A stretch of DNA of 39,595 nt, from positions 1 to 39,595 of the forward strand of contig JAIOPN010000040.1 in NCBI GenBank assembly GCA_021413865.1. Direction: 5' to 3'. Within the stretch, counting starts at the first letter, position 1. Every line of letters starts with the position of its first letter. The notes below the pieces were generated by a model that saw only the letters and a program-made list of their open reading frames with translations, was not told where the DNA came from and did no database searches. The stretch is from Planctomycetota bacterium. Its GTDB lineage: Bacteria; Planctomycetota; Phycisphaerae; Phycisphaerales; Phycisphaeraceae. The translations under genes were made by a program, and so were the position numbers. Shown here piece after piece: positions 25,704 to 33,962 of the stretch.

Positions 25704-27071
25704 ATGCCCAAACGCCCCAACATCCTGTTCATCCTCAGCGACCAGCAGCGGTGGGACACTGTCAGTTGCTACGGGCAACCTCTGGGCGCGGACCTGAACC
25801 TGACGCCGAACCTGGACCATATGGCCGCGCTGGGCTTGCGGTTCAACCTCGCGTTCACCATGCAGCCGGTCTGCGGGCCGGCGCGGTCCTGTCTTCAGAC
25901 GGGCCTCTACGCTACGCAGACCGGGTGCATCAACAACAACGTCGCGCTGCCGCTCAACGCCAACACCATCGCGCGGCAGTTCACCGTCGGTGGGTACGAG
26001 ACGGCGTACATCGGCAAGTGGCATCTGGCGTCGGACAAGCAGAACGAGTACGACATCAAGGCCATCCCGCCCGAGCGCCGCGGCGGGTACCAGGACCACT
26101 GGCTGGCCGCCGACATCCTCGAGTTCACCAGCCACGGGTACGAGGGCTACATGTACGACGGCCAGGGCCGGCGCGTGGACTTCGAGGGGTACCGCGCCGA
26201 TGCGACCGCCAACTTCGTCATCGACTACCTGAACCAATACGCCGCGCGGCGGAGCGATCGGCCGTTCTTCTGCTTCGCCTCCTTCATCGAGCCGCACCAC
26301 CAGAACGACCTGGACCGCTTCGTGGGCCCGATCGGCTCCAAGCAGCGTTTCGCGCGGTACACCGTGCCCGGCGATCTCGTGGGCACGACACCCGAGCCGG
26401 GCCGGCGCTGCGACTGGCCCCAGCACATGCCCGACTACCTGGGCTGCTGCTCGAGCCTGGACCAGAACGTGGGCCGCATCCGCGAAACGCTCGAGAGGCT
26501 CGGCCTGGCGGACGACACGCTGGTGATCTACACCAGCGACCACGGCTGCCACTTCTGCACGCGCAACAAGGAGTACAAGCGGTCGTGCCACGAGAACTCG
26601 ATCCGCGTGCCGATGATCGCCTGCGGCCCGGGCTTCACGGGCGGAAGGGTCGTCGATGACGCGCTGGTCAGCCTGATCGACCTGCCGCGGACGGTGCTGA
26701 CGGCCGGGGGCATCGAGCCGCACGCCGCGATGCGCGGCCGGGCGCTGCAGGAGGTCGTCAACGGCGCCCCTGCCGACTGGCCCGATGACGTCTATGTGCA
26801 GATCAGCGAGTCGCAGGACGGCCGGGCGATCCGCACCGCGCGGTGGAAATACGGCGTGGACAACCCCGATCGGCACACAATCCCGGGGCCGGCGCGCCGC
26901 TTCGTCGAGCAGTATCTCTACGACCTGAACGCCGACCCCCACGAGCGGGAGAACCGCGTGGCGGACCCGTCGTTGGCTGGCGTCCGCGACGAGCTCGCTC
27001 AACGGCTCAAGCGCCGCATGGCCGAGACGGGCGAACCCGAGGCCGCGATCGAACCGGCGGCGCGGGTGTGA
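25704..27071 (+). CDS. formylglycine-dependent sulfatase
   Basis: A 455-residue type I sulfatase that removes sulfate esters. The modification motif is VCGPARSCLQTG, a CxPxR core with Cys57, Pro59 and Arg61; the cysteine would be converted to formylglycine by a separate enzyme not in this window. Metal ligands include Asp13 (LSDQQRWD) and Asp279-His280 (YTSDHGCHF); GKWHL at about residues 109-113 is the usual lysine/histidine segment. No signal peptide, so cytosolic or delivered otherwise. AAAGG lies 5-6 bases upstream of the ATG. It is divergent from the deacetylase unit and likely acts in the same pathway on a sulfated sugar. Confidence 0.9.
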   Translation: MPKRPNILFILSDQQRWDTVSCYGQPLGADLNLTPNLDHMAALGLRFNLAFTMQPVCGPARSCLQTGLYATQTGCINNNVALPLNANTIARQFTVGGYETAYIGKWHLASDKQNEYDIKAIPPERRGGYQDHWLAADILEFTSHGYEGYMYDGQGRRVDFEGYRADATANFVIDYLNQYAARRSDRPFFCFASFIEPHHQNDLDRFVGPIGSKQRFARYTVPGDLVGTTPEPGRRCDWPQHMPDYLGCCSSLDQNVGRIRETLERLGLADDTLVIYTSDHGCHFCTRNKEYKRSCHENSIRVPMIACGPGFTGGRVVDDALVSLIDLPRTVLTAGGIEPHAAMRGRALQEVVNGAPADWPDDVYVQISESQDGRAIRTARWKYGVDNPDRHTIPGPARRFVEQYLYDLNADPHERENRVADPSLAGVRDELAQRLKRRMAETGEPEAAIEPAARV

Positions 27072-27076
27072 TTTCC

Positions 27077-27113
27077 GCCGATGTCCCCGGCTCCACCTGC
27101 GGCTATGGGATCA
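27077..27113. repeat. degenerate family A palindrome
   Basis: CCCCGGCTCCACCTGCGGCTATGGGAT keeps the right end of family A (GGCTATGGGAT), but the left end is eroded. It occupies nearly all of the 39-base gap between the convergent sulfatase and MBL genes. Confidence 0.5.
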
Positions 27114-28961
27114 GAACATCTCGCCGCCGACCGTCATTAGCGCCTCGGCGACCTGGCCGAAGAGTTGCTCCCCGATGCGCAGGTCCACGGCGAAGGGTTG
27201 CCTGCGGCATGGGCCCGCGGGGGTGATGCGCATCGTCGTGGTCACTTCGGCGCGGGCCGGGGCGTCGAGCGTCACGCTCGTGCCCTTCCATCCGTCGGGG
27301 CCGACGAGGGTGAGTTCAAGCTTCGCCGGGCGCGGCAGCGGGTTGCGCACGGTGACCGTCACCTCCGCCGGTCCCGCCTTGGGCAGGTGCGTGCGGTAGG
27401 GCCATATCCAGCCGCCCCAACTGTCGAGATCGAAGTGCGCCTCGTCCGCGCCCAGCGGCATCACCTTTTCGTGCAGCGTGCGGTAGTCGTGGACCCACTG
27501 CTCGATGTGTTTGAAGAACTCCGCATCGGTAAAGAATGGGGGCTGGTGGCCCTGGATGACGATGTCCGGCCGCCAGTCGAGCATCCACCCGGCGCTCTGC
27601 TCGTAGCCGTCGAGCAGGGCGCCGTTGCGGTAAACGTGGTTCTGCAGGCGGCGGCGTTTTGTCCAGGGGGTTTTGTGGTCGCCGAAGTCCAGGAAGAAGT
27701 ATTGATCGCCGGTGTGGGCGTAGCGTTTGCCGTCGGCCTCGAAGCCGATCAGCGCGGAGAAGCGCGTGTGGCCGGTCATCGGGGCGAAGTGGAAGGTGTA
27801 CTCCTCCCACTGGACCTTTTCATTGAGGGGGATGCGGCGGTCGATCGTGATCTTCTGCGGCCAGTTGCAGGGGAAGCAGTGGGCCTCGGGGTGTTCGAGC
27901 AGGTGGGCGAAGTTTTTCGCGGCCCAGGCCCTGGTGCCGAACAGGCGTTGCAGCAGCGGGATGCCGCAGACGTGGTCGTCGTGGAAGTGGCTGATGAGGA
28001 CGGTGTCGATGCGGTCGATGCCGAACTGCTGTTTGAGGCCCTCGATGCCGTGCAGCAGCGGTCGGCGGTGGGGCGGGTTGGGGTAGCTTGGAAAGGACAT
28101 CACGCCCGCGAAATAGCCGTAGTCGATGACCAGCGCCTTGCCGGACTTGCTGACGACGTACCAGTTGAGGCTGCTCGACTCGGTGTCGCGCCAGACGTGG
28201 TCGGTGACTTTCTCCAGCGCGTGGTTGCCGACCTGCTTGATCATCTCCGGCAGGCCGTGGCGGACATCGCACATGGCGCGGAGGGAGTCCTGCGTGGCGG
28301 CGAGGGCGGCGTCGGCGTCGCGGAGGATCGGCGTGCCGAGGCTGGGCATCAGGGCGGTGGGTTTGTGGTCGCGGAGCTGTTGCAGCGACCAGTAGGTGTT
28401 GGTCGCGCCGCCCAGGTCGTTGTAGTTGTATTGGTAGGGCGCGACGCGCGGGACCTTGCCGGGCGAGTGGATCGTCTCGCCGCAGAAGACGACGCGGCCG
28501 GCCGGCAGCTCGACCGACAGGCCGACCTGCGTGAGCGTCGCGCCGGGCAGAGGCAGCACGTGGACCTTCAGGCCCGCGAGCGTGGTGGTGTCGTAGTCGA
28601 GCAAATCCCCGGCCACGGGCACGCCCTGGATCGGGGCGTAGAGGTTCCAGAGGTTGTCGTAGATGATGTAGGTCTCGCGGCGGCGGAAATGCTCGGCGGG
28701 GTCGGCGAATATCTCACGCTCGTAGGCGGGCACGAAAACGGGGATACCCCTGCGCGAGGCGGGGAGAGCCCCGGCGGCGTGGTCGCGGAAATAGTGGGTG
28801 CAGGCCAGCGCGGCGGGGGCGGCTGGCAGCTCATTCAGATGGTCCACCCACGCGCCGGTGCCCGCGTCGATGATGAGCATGCCCGTCGGGCCGTGGACCG
28901 CGTAAACATTGCAGCTATCGGGGAAGAGCCAGACGCCGGGGATGACGGGTTGCCACTTCAT
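27111..28961 (-). CDS. tandem metallo-beta-lactamase-fold protein
   Basis: A 616-residue protein with two MBL-type domains. The first (about 1-240) has LIIDAGTGAWVDHL and CTHYFRDHAAG, where His56, Asp60 and His61 are kept but the middle His of HxHxDH is Phe; GETIHSPG follows. The second (about 255-500) has VLISHFHDDHVCG, a perfect HxHxDH at 325-330, then MTGHTRFS, HTGDQYF and IQGHQPPF, the remaining ligands. The C-terminal 110 residues form a CARDB-like beta-sandwich (EVTVTVRNPLPRPAKLELTL). The first domain is thus probably metal-poor or structural and the second is a hydrolase. No signal peptide. AGGAA is 8 bases before the ATG. Substrate unknown. Confidence 0.82.
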   Translation of the reverse strand: MKWQPVIPGVWLFPDSCNVYAVHGPTGMLIIDAGTGAWVDHLNELPAAPAALACTHYFRDHAAGALPASRRGIPVFVPAYEREIFADPAEHFRRRETYIIYDNLWNLYAPIQGVPVAGDLLDYDTTTLAGLKVHVLPLPGATLTQVGLSVELPAGRVVFCGETIHSPGKVPRVAPYQYNYNDLGGATNTYWSLQQLRDHKPTALMPSLGTPILRDADAALAATQDSLRAMCDVRHGLPEMIKQVGNHALEKVTDHVWRDTESSSLNWYVVSKSGKALVIDYGYFAGVMSFPSYPNPPHRRPLLHGIEGLKQQFGIDRIDTVLISHFHDDHVCGIPLLQRLFGTRAWAAKNFAHLLEHPEAHCFPCNWPQKITIDRRIPLNEKVQWEEYTFHFAPMTGHTRFSALIGFEADGKRYAHTGDQYFFLDFGDHKTPWTKRRRLQNHVYRNGALLDGYEQSAGWMLDWRPDIVIQGHQPPFFTDAEFFKHIEQWVHDYRTLHEKVMPLGADEAHFDLDSWGGWIWPYRTHLPKAGPAEVTVTVRNPLPRPAKLELTLVGPDGWKGTSVTLDAPARAEVTTTMRITPAGPCRRQPFAVDLRIGEQLFGQVAEALMTVGGEMF

Positions 28962-29066
28962 CGCATCGCTTCCTGTGACATGAGCGAGCGGTCGTTATAA
29001 CACGGGCGGCGCACATTTGATTTGTTCTCCTCCCTGAGAGGAAGGGGATTTCAAAAGGGATTCGTG

Positions 29067-29960
29067 ATGGCACGCACACGGGATCGCAATCCGATGACGG
29101 AGCTCTCGGCCGCGCGGCCGCTCCGGGTGTTCACCATGAACATCTGGAACTTCGACGGGCCGTATGAGAAGCGGCAGAAGCTCCTGCGCGCGGGAATCCG
29201 CAAGCTCGACCCGGACCTCCTGGCGTTTCAGGAGGCGGGGCGCGACGGCAAGCGGGACCAGGTCGGCGACCTGCTCGAGGGCATGGGCTACCACGTCATG
29301 CACCAGTTCGAGGCGCCGGGTTCGCAGCCCGGGCGCGACGGCTGCTGCGTGGCCAGCCGCTGGCCGTTCGAGCTCCTCGAGGTGCTGCCGCTGGGGCCGA
29401 AGTATTACGCGGCGGTGGCGGTGCGGGTCGCCGCGCCCGAGCCGGTGGGGCCGATGGTCTTCGTCTGCCCCAAGCCGGCGTGGGAGCTGAACCGGGAACG
29501 CGAGCGCGAGTTGCAGGCGGTGGCGCTCGACGCGCTGGTCCGCCGGCACGCACGCCGCGCCGAGTTCCCCACCGTTATCGCCGGCGATTTCGACGCCACC
29601 CCGGACAGCGCCAGCATCCGGTTCCTGACCGGGATGCAGTCGTTGGAGGGCAGGAGTACGCAGTACCTCGACGCATGGCAGCAGGCGGGCGGCGCGTCGG
29701 CCGGCTACACGTGGAGCTACCGCAACGGCTTCGCGGCCGCGATCATCGACCAGTGTGTCCGCCAGCCGCGCCACGAGCGGCGCATCGATTACATCTTTCT
29801 CGGTTCGCCGCACGACCACGCGCGCTTCGCCCGTGTGCGTGCATGTCGTGTCGTGCTGGACAAGCCCGTGGCGGGGGTCTGGCCGAGCGATCACTACGGG
29901 GTTTATGCGGAGATCGAGGTTGTGCCGGGGGCTAAGAAGAATTTGACGCGACGACGGTAG
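29067..29960 (+). CDS. endonuclease/exonuclease/phosphatase (EEP)-fold protein
   Basis: A 297-residue protein of the EEP fold (phosphodiesterases, DNases, sphingomyelinases). Visible: FTMNIWNF with Asn25, LLAFQEAG with Glu56 (metal ligand), VIAGDFDATPDS with the catalytic Asp (usually GDFN), RRIDYIFLG, and WPSDHYGVYAEI with the SDH histidine. The central THL-type histidine is replaced: the segment reads MVFVCPKPAWELNRERERELQ. The active site is therefore mostly, not completely, conserved. No signal peptide. The ATG at 29067 has AAAGGGA 7 bases upstream; the frame extends to a TTG at 29022 without better support. It heads a plus-strand run with the PHP and sialidase-like genes. Confidence 0.82.
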   Translation: MARTRDRNPMTELSAARPLRVFTMNIWNFDGPYEKRQKLLRAGIRKLDPDLLAFQEAGRDGKRDQVGDLLEGMGYHVMHQFEAPGSQPGRDGCCVASRWPFELLEVLPLGPKYYAAVAVRVAAPEPVGPMVFVCPKPAWELNRERERELQAVALDALVRRHARRAEFPTVIAGDFDATPDSASIRFLTGMQSLEGRSTQYLDAWQQAGGASAGYTWSYRNGFAAAIIDQCVRQPRHERRIDYIFLGSPHDHARFARVRACRVVLDKPVAGVWPSDHYGVYAEIEVVPGAKKNLTRRR

Positions 29961-29976
29961 CGGGGTGGCGGACCTC

Positions 29977-30006
29977 GACGACTCACGGACTCGTCATCGG
30001 GAGTGG
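29977..30006. repeat. 30-bp dispersed repeat, copy 2
   Basis: Second copy of the sequence at 18096-18125, sharing CGGACTCGTCATCGGG, 27 of 30 identical. It lies between the EEP and PHP genes, which run in the same direction, 16 bases after the EEP stop codon. Confidence 0.7.
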
Positions 30007-30059
30007 TAAGAGTGGTTATATACTCCACAACCCCCGGGCGACCGTGCGGCGGAGACGGC

Positions 30060-30956
30060 ATGATCCGAATCGAACACCCGTATCACGACTTGGCCGGCGG
30101 CCGGTGGCTACGCGGCAACCTTCACGCGCACACCCTCCGCAGCGATGGCGAACGCGGGCCGGACGAGGTGATCGCCGACTACGCACGGCGCGGCTACGAC
30201 TTTCTGGCCATCACCGATCACGACATCACGACGACGGCAGAAGAGTGCGCCGCGTGGACCGCCGCACACGGCCTCGTGCTCATCCCGGGCAACGAGGTCA
30301 CGGCGGGCGGCCCGCACCTGCTGCACGTCGGTGCGGCGCGACACGTCGAGGCGCACACGGATCGGCAAGCGGTCATCGACAGGATCGCGGGCGGCGACGG
30401 GAACGCCGGCGGTTTTGTCGTCGTCAACCACCCCAGCTCCCACGCGAACTTCGACCAGTGCCCGATCGCCCTGATGCGGGCATGGACCGGCTACACCGGG
30501 ATCGAGATTTTCAACGGCGTCGCGGGGCGCGCGGACGGGAGCGACTACGCGCTGAACAAGTGGGACATGCTGCTCGCCGAGGGGCGGCGCGTCTGGGGGT
30601 TCGCCAACGACGATGCGCACGCGGCGGAGGGCGACGTCGAGCTGGGGTGGAACGTGGTCAACACCCCGTCGTGCACGCCGGAGGCCATAGTCGCCGCGCT
30701 CCGCGCCGGGCGGTTTTACGCCTCCACCGGCGTGACGATCGAGGCGGTCCATGTCGGCGATGACACGATCCGCATCGAGACCCGGGATGCCCAGCGGATT
30801 AATGCGCTGATGAACACCGGCCGGCGGTTCGCGCGGTCGGATGGCCGCGCAATCCAGGTGCGCGTGCCGGCCGATGCGACATACGTGCGGTTCGAGTGCT
30901 GGGGCGCCGGTGAGAGTTTTGCGTGGACGCAGCCGTTCTTCGTGACGCGGTCTTGA
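30060..30956 (+). CDS. PHP-domain phosphoesterase
   Basis: A 298-residue PHP protein, probably hydrolysing a phosphoester with a trinuclear metal site. Motif I is GNLHAHTLRSDG (His22, His24), motif II ITDHDI (Asp53, His54), motif III PGNEVT (Glu79), then VVVNHPSSH at about 135-143 and FANDDAHA at about 199-206, so all PHP metal ligands are present. The C-terminus (from about 225) is a beta domain with GRFYASTGV, as in PHP proteins with a carbohydrate-binding-like tail. GGAG lies 5-6 bases before the ATG at 30060. The next gene starts 5 bases after its stop. No signal peptide. Confidence 0.87.
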   Translation: MIRIEHPYHDLAGGRWLRGNLHAHTLRSDGERGPDEVIADYARRGYDFLAITDHDITTTAEECAAWTAAHGLVLIPGNEVTAGGPHLLHVGAARHVEAHTDRQAVIDRIAGGDGNAGGFVVVNHPSSHANFDQCPIALMRAWTGYTGIEIFNGVAGRADGSDYALNKWDMLLAEGRRVWGFANDDAHAAEGDVELGWNVVNTPSCTPEAIVAALRAGRFYASTGVTIEAVHVGDDTIRIETRDAQRINALMNTGRRFARSDGRAIQVRVPADATYVRFECWGAGESFAWTQPFFVTRS

Positions 30957-30960
30957 ACCA

Positions 30961-32370
30961 TTGACCACCAACCACCCATCAGCACCGTCGCCCACGGGCA
31001 TCACGCACGTCACGCGCGACCGTCTGCTGCTCTCCGCTCCGCCGGACCGGGCCGCGGAGGGGGTGCTGCGTTACGCGGTCGGGTTCCCGTTCCAGGCCGG
31101 CCCGCGCACGATGGGGATCATGGCGATGCGGACGATCGAGGCAACGCCGAACTACGGTCACCTCGACGGCTCCGACGTGATATTGCTCGACGGCCTCGCA
31201 CCGCCGCGGCCCGGCCAGGTCTTCGCCGCCACGCGCAACGAGGTCGAGCCCGGCGTCGGCGGCGCTCCCGCGCGGCTGATCCTCAAGGGGCCGCTGCTGG
31301 GCGGTTTCGTCCCGTTGGGCGCGCTGCGTGCCGACGGCTCGCCGCACCCGCACGCCGGCACGGGCTTCGGCATCGGGCAGGCGCAGCGGTTCCCGTTCAT
31401 CGACGGCCGGTTCAGTTGGGGCGACCCGCAACGCATCGACATGAACGAGGTCTATCAGCTCGCGTACGAGGGAAAGAGCTTCACGACGAGGCTCTCCCGA
31501 CGTGACATGCAGAACAGCGGCGAGCCCCTGCGCATCGGCGATACGGATTGGGCTGTGCTCACCGACTCCTTCTCGACGCCGATCCCCGACGGCGACGACC
31601 TGCTGCTGGCCTCGATCACGGCGCGGATGGATCGCTCGGCGGTGGGCGTCGGCGTGGTGCGCTGGGCGCGGCGCGGCGGCGCGTGGGGGCCGGTGGATTA
31701 CGACCCGGTCGAGGTCACGCAGGGCCCGGTGCCCGAGGGGCCCAACCCGAAGGAGCGCTGCCCATGGATGGAGCCGAGCCTGGCACGCGACGCGGACGGC
31801 ACGCTGCTGCTGGCGGCGCGCGGGGCGGACACGTTCCACGACGCGGGGCCGGGGGCCACGGGGTATCTGCTGCGCGTCTGGCGGTGGGCGGGTGTCGGGA
31901 GATGGGAGGTCGCGGTGGACGCGCCGACCATGCGGCTCAACTCACCGGTGACGGTCAGCGTCGCCGCCGACGGCTCGGCGTACCTGATCTCCAACCCGTA
32001 CGACCGCGCGTTCATCCCCGAGACGGATCAGACCGGGCGGGGGCGCGAGAAGATGGTTCTCTGGCCGTTGAACACGGCGCGGAGCGGCGTGCTGCCCGCG
32101 CTGCAGGTGCGTGACTGCCTGGGCGAGTTCGGCCCGCCGCCGACGCTCGGCGCGGCGGGCCAAGTGCCGGAGAAGTGGATGGTCGACCACGCCAACGGGG
32201 GGACGGTCCGCCTGGCGGATGGCCGGTGGCGGCATGTGCTCTGCTACCGCATCTGCCACTACCCGCGCTACCGCAACCACGGCACGCCGCCGTCACCGCA
32301 CAACGGCTGCGCGGTCGAAGAGGTCGTGACGACGGGCCCGGCGCGGGGGGTGTGGCGGTTCGCGGAGTGA
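30961..32370 (+). CDS. sialidase-like beta-propeller protein
   Basis: A 469-residue protein with the sequence character of the exo-alpha-sialidase/BNR-propeller superfamily: repeated blades with aromatic-rich turns, CPWMEPSLARDADGTLLLAARG (the EPSL...DGxL...R segment conserved in these proteins, with Glu and Arg that often bind the acid sugar), VVRWARRGGAWG, and SPVTVSVAADGSAYL. No signal peptide. The start is uncertain: TTG 30961 is the best candidate, 5 bases after the PHP stop; no ATG lies before the conserved core. Tight spacing implies co-transcription with the PHP gene. Sialidase activity is not proven; the fold also serves other glycosidases and lyases. Confidence 0.72.
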   Translation: MTTNHPSAPSPTGITHVTRDRLLLSAPPDRAAEGVLRYAVGFPFQAGPRTMGIMAMRTIEATPNYGHLDGSDVILLDGLAPPRPGQVFAATRNEVEPGVGGAPARLILKGPLLGGFVPLGALRADGSPHPHAGTGFGIGQAQRFPFIDGRFSWGDPQRIDMNEVYQLAYEGKSFTTRLSRRDMQNSGEPLRIGDTDWAVLTDSFSTPIPDGDDLLLASITARMDRSAVGVGVVRWARRGGAWGPVDYDPVEVTQGPVPEGPNPKERCPWMEPSLARDADGTLLLAARGADTFHDAGPGATGYLLRVWRWAGVGRWEVAVDAPTMRLNSPVTVSVAADGSAYLISNPYDRAFIPETDQTGRGREKMVLWPLNTARSGVLPALQVRDCLGEFGPPPTLGAAGQVPEKWMVDHANGGTVRLADGRWRHVLCYRICHYPRYRNHGTPPSPHNGCAVEEVVTTGPARGVWRFAE

Positions 32371-32378
32371 TGCCGCGG

Positions 32379-32415
32379 CGGGGGCGAGGCGATAACACGG
32401 GCGAGGCCGCCCCCG
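32379..32415 (+). terminator. possible hairpin after the sialidase-like gene
   Basis: CGGGGGC (32379-32385) and GCCCCCG (32409-32415) form a 7-bp GC stem with a 23-base loop that contains a second GGGCGAGGC copy. There is no T-tract. It is the only candidate terminator in the gap before the tRNA. Confidence 0.35.
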
Positions 32416-32514
32416 TGGTGAGGTTTGGATAAGTGAAAGAGGTGCGACACGGAAGCACAACGCCAAAAACCGCGCCAACAAAAATGACGCGCTTTGGACA
32501 CACCGAGAAAACAA

Positions 32515-32586
<72 letters not shown>

Positions 32587-32608
32587 ATGCGACAGGGCAT
32601 TGTCCCCG

Positions 32609-32636
32609 TCGGGTCGGGGGTGTCAAGCGATCGGGG
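32609..32636. repeat. 28-bp dispersed repeat, copy 1
   Basis: TCGGGTCGGGGGTGTC followed by AAGCGATCGGGG; 27 of 28 positions match 34185-34212. It lies just upstream of the tRNA-Gly gene (minus direction) and downstream of the DUF1428 gene. Confidence 0.65.
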
Positions 32637-32695
32637 GCTTGGGTCGTGGTTCGCGTTGGGTGAGCTAGCTGCTGGAGGAGTCGGGAGCATGCCCT

Positions 32696-33058
32696 TTACG
32701 CATGCACCAGCTCTTTGAAGCCACCGTAAGCCATGCGCTTGTAATCGAACAGCGGCCTGTCACTGCCCATGATCTCCTGGATTCGGGGGTCGGCCATGAT
32801 CTTCTGATTGGCCTGATCTCGGCGTTCACGGGATTCAAAGACGACCCACGCAAAGATCACGGTTTCGTCCGGGCCCGCTTGGGCGAGTTGCGAAAACGAA
32901 ACCATGCCTTCACTCACCAGGTCGTCGCCGACGCATTCCCAGTAATCGAGGGCGCCGTGATCTTTCCAGACCCGCGCCGCCTTCTCGGCCACGCGTCGAT
33001 AGTCGTCGATGCGATCCTTCGCCACGGGAATCACGAAGCCGTCGATGTACCGAGCCAT
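32696..33058 (-). CDS. DUF1428-family protein (YbaA-like)
   Basis: A 120-residue cytosolic protein of the dimeric alpha/beta-barrel DUF1428 family. Recognisable stretches are MARYIDGFVIPVAKD, YRRVAEKAARVWKDHGALDYWE, VIFAWVVFESRERRDQANQK and RMAYGGFKELV, which cover the full family length. The biochemical role of the family is not known. The ATG at 33058 has CGGAG 7 bases upstream. The 161-base gap before it (33059-33219) shows nothing recognisable except the probable promoter. Confidence 0.88.
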   Translation of the reverse strand: MARYIDGFVIPVAKDRIDDYRRVAEKAARVWKDHGALDYWECVGDDLVSEGMVSFSQLAQAGPDETVIFAWVVFESRERRDQANQKIMADPRIQEIMGSDRPLFDYKRMAYGGFKELVHA

Positions 33059-33219
33059 GGGTTACTCCGATTATTTTGAGAGCGATCTTCTGCCGCCGAA
33101 CGATCCGAACTCAGCGACCTGGTGCGCGGGAGGCAACGATTGCAACCGCGATGCCCCGCCGGGTTTGCTGCGGCGCATGGTTCGGCACGGCCGTGCTCCC
33201 TCGACAACGAGACGCGGAC

Positions 33220-33648
33220 TTACCCGCCCACAAACAAGGCGGGGCTGACCTTGAAGTGGCGGGCCAAGACTTGAATGTGGGCCTTGCTCAACTCCCGCTC
33301 GCCGCGCAGGAGCTTGGACCCCAGCGACCGGTTGCCTAGCAAATCACCCAGGGCAGAGGCGGTCAGGCCGTTCTCCTCCGCCAGATACCGCAGCGCATCC
33401 AGCGGGGTGAGGCGCGACAGATTCTTGGCGTGCTGCGCATCCTCGTAAGCCCCGACCAGTTCGGAGAGGGCTTCGAGGTAATCTTCCTGATCCTTGTTGA
33501 GCTTGTGGCCGGCCAGCGAGTGGATGACCTCGGTCGCGTTCTCCAGGCCCACCCCGTCGTGCACGGGGCGCAGGGGGAAATGGCGGCAGAGTTCGTCGAA
33601 CCGCTTGGGCAGGTCACGGAACGCGGCGGTGCGGTGCTTAGTCGTCAT
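33220..33648 (-). CDS. higA: HigA-type antitoxin with HTH domain
   Basis: A 142-residue antitoxin. The C-terminal 65 residues form the HTH: TPLDALRYLAEENGLTASAL, GDLLGNRSLGSKLLRGERE, LSKAHIQVLARHFKVSPALF. The N-terminal half (VGLENATEVIHSLAGHKLNK, DYLEALSELVGAYED) is the toxin-binding part usual in HigA proteins of this class. It would neutralise HigB and repress the pair's promoter. Gene order is toxin first, then antitoxin. Its ATG overlaps the toxin stop by ATGA (33645-33648), and GGAAGGA precedes it by 7 bases, so expression is coupled. Confidence 0.88.
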   Translation of the reverse strand: MTTKHRTAAFRDLPKRFDELCRHFPLRPVHDGVGLENATEVIHSLAGHKLNKDQEDYLEALSELVGAYEDAQHAKNLSRLTPLDALRYLAEENGLTASALGDLLGNRSLGSKLLRGERELSKAHIQVLARHFKVSPALFVGG

Positions 33649-33956
33649 AGCTCATCCTTCCAGAGTGCTCGGTCGTATTCCTTGTGGGTCATCAGCCGCA
33701 GGACGTAAACCATCCCGATGTTGAAATGGATCGCGGCGACCAGGCGGTGCGAGTTGCCCTGGATGTTGAAGACGTACACCGTGCGGCCGCTCTTGACGAT
33801 CACGGGGTCCACGTTGCCGAAACTCCGTTTCAGGTCGGCGGGGTTGCTCCATTGGGCCGTCATCACCACCTTTTCCCACCGGTCCAGCGACCGCTCCGCG
33901 TCGGGAAACCTGGCGGCGTACTCGCGCAGCCGCTTGGGGGTAATGATCCGTTTCAT
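33645..33956 (-). CDS. higB: HigB-type mRNA interferase toxin
   Basis: A 103-residue RelE-like toxin of the HigB class (PF09907), predicted to cleave mRNA on ribosomes. The family track is clear: KRLREYAARFPDAERSLDRW, then VYVFNIQGNSHRLVAAIHFN and MTHKEYDRALWKDEL, with the Asn-x-His-Arg-Leu core and the late His-Lys-Glu-Tyr-Asp. The ATG at 33956 is preferred to the in-frame TTG at 33974, which lies inside the predicted promoter. The ATG has no Shine-Dalgarno and sits about 7 bases after the -10 box, so the message may be leaderless. It is followed directly by higA. Confidence 0.88.
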   Translation of the reverse strand: MKRIITPKRLREYAARFPDAERSLDRWEKVVMTAQWSNPADLKRSFGNVDPVIVKSGRTVYVFNIQGNSHRLVAAIHFNIGMVYVLRLMTHKEYDRALWKDEL

Positions 33957-33962
33957 GCGTAC

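Noticed and set aside
24996-27002. Open minus-strand frame of about 670 codons across the deacetylase start and sulfatase
   Set aside because: It runs antisense to the sulfatase with its CxPxR motif and out of frame over the deacetylase; its composition is that of a reverse shadow.
27165-29000. Open plus-strand frame of about 610 codons over the MBL gene
   Set aside because: Antisense to a gene with an intact HxHxDH motif; no domain character.
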